Shown: positions 63,120 through 64,000 of the stretch, one piece after another
How the letters are laid out: every line of letters starts with the position of its first letter
How positions within the stretch are numbered: the first letter of the stretch is position 1
Source of the DNA: Prorocentrum cordatum
Lineage: Eukaryota; Sar; Dinophyceae; Prorocentrales; Prorocentraceae
Reading direction: 5' to 3'
NCBI GenBank assembly: GCA_963575745.1
Contig: CAUYUJ010021149.1
Location: 62,501 to 126,500, forward strand
DNA length: 64,000 nucleotides
Position numbers and translations under genes: made by a program
The notes under the pieces: generated by a model
What the model was told of the DNA's origin: nothing
The model's database searches: none
What the model saw: only the letters and a program-made list of their open reading frames with translations

Positions 63120-63830
63120 GCAGTCCAGCGCCGGGTAAGGACGCGGGTGGAACGGCCGTGGCCTCGAACACCTTCCCGTACCCATTGTGTCATTGCGTCG
63201 TAAAGTGCTGCCGTCGGCAGGGGGGTCTGGGCGTGTCGCTGGTAATTGGTGCACCTGTACGTCGCATAGACCAGAAGGGCGATGGTCGTGAGCATCTCCG
63301 TGGTGTTGGCCAAAGGATTTACCAGAAGAAAAGAATGGAGGTTCACGAACAGGTGCGGGTCGAGGTGCAAGAACTGCGCAGCAAGCCGCTTCACCACCGG
63401 GCACTTCGCGTAATGCTCAATCGCGTCCTGTGTGTGGGGGGCACTCTGCACAGGAGGCATGGTCCACCATGTTGTTGAAAACGACGGGCCGTCGTCCATC
63501 GATTCCACATCGTGCTGAAGACCGCCGACTGTACCCTTGGAGCCACCAACTTGTTCAACTGCTTAAGGTGATGGAGAGCTGCCCGGCCATGCCAATTCTC
63601 TGTGCGCTGCCGGACTGGAAACAAGCTAGTGATGTGAGCGTGGTCGGGCATGTTGAGGTACCAGCGTCGGTATTTGTGCCGGATGCGGTGTTCGGCTGGC
63701 GGGGCGCGCGCCTGTAAGAGTCGAGCATACACGGTGGCTTGGAAACGAGCGCGGATGCGGCCCCATTCTTTCACGGAGTAAGGAGTGGGACGCGTCGGTG
63801 CCATGGAGCGGTATAGCTCGGGGATATTGG
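63120..63830 (-). pseudogene. LINE C-terminal region, one frameshift
   Basis: Minus strand: ARFQATVYARLLQ, AEHRIRHKYRRWYLNMP, MWNRWTTARRFQQHGGPCLLC, then in the next frame DAIEHYAKCPVVKRL, ALLVYATYRCTN and EGVRGHGRSTRVLTRRW. I recall this arrangement (HRIRHKY.RW, WNRW.T.RRFQ, C..C...IEHY..C, EGVRGH) as an abundant repeat-encoded tail in dinoflagellate genomes. The shift lies at 63429-63445, next to a run of six G. Function not known. Confidence 0.7.
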
Positions 63831-64000
63831 ACCATCTGGGCAGCCTCGAAGGCCGTCTGGAGTCCATCTGGGGCCGTCTTGGGGTGGTCTTGAGAGGCAA
63901 GTGAGCATTCTTGCAGCCGTCTGGGAGGCTCTTAGGCGTTCTTGGAGCTGTCCTGGAGGCCTCTGGGGCACCTCTTTTGGGAGCCATCGATAAGCCTCCG

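Overview
The window looks like nuclear DNA of a dinoflagellate (Symbiodiniaceae/Suessiales-like). It is GC-rich and crowded with trinucleotide microsatellites, satellites and decayed LINEs. The two recognisable genes are cut into tiny exons whose introns start with GC or GA, never GT, and end in AG, most often followed by G. The taxonomic call is inference from these traits. I found no spliced-leader gene, rRNA, tRNA or CRISPR array.

Gene 1 (minus strand, 21674 to 608, running off the left edge) is a prolyl 4-hydroxylase / 2OG-Fe(II) dioxygenase. It has a signal peptide and a ShKT-like cysteine-rich region. I assembled eight exons (948 nt, 316 codons) over 21 kb, with reading phase agreeing at every junction. 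Its introns hold a dimeric satellite, an ~84-bp GC-rich satellite, an ~100-bp tandem array, a dispersed hydrophobic-motif repeat and an antisense LINE that itself carries a TA-flanked MITE.

Gene 2 (minus strand, 58464 to 30695) is a Lon protease. Six exons (333 nt, 111 codons, one of only 30 nt) encode the segment from the end of the N-terminal helical region to just before the Walker A loop. Again all phases agree. The ATPase and protease exons, and the exons before 58464, were not found. Its introns hold a second LINE relic, a C-terminal LINE fragment, fold-back elements, a 77-bp satellite of about 26 copies seeded next to a CCATA pentamer tract, and an ~160-bp dimeric satellite.

The rest is repeat. 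21.7-30.7 kb lies between the start of gene 1 and the last recognised exon of gene 2, and carries MITEs, (TACA)n, (CAT/CAG)n and (CA)n. 58.5-64 kb holds an AT-richer stretch, a GGCGTC-type minisatellite and a minus-strand LINE C-terminus. Most long open frames in the window are by-products of stop-free microsatellites and satellites and are not genes.
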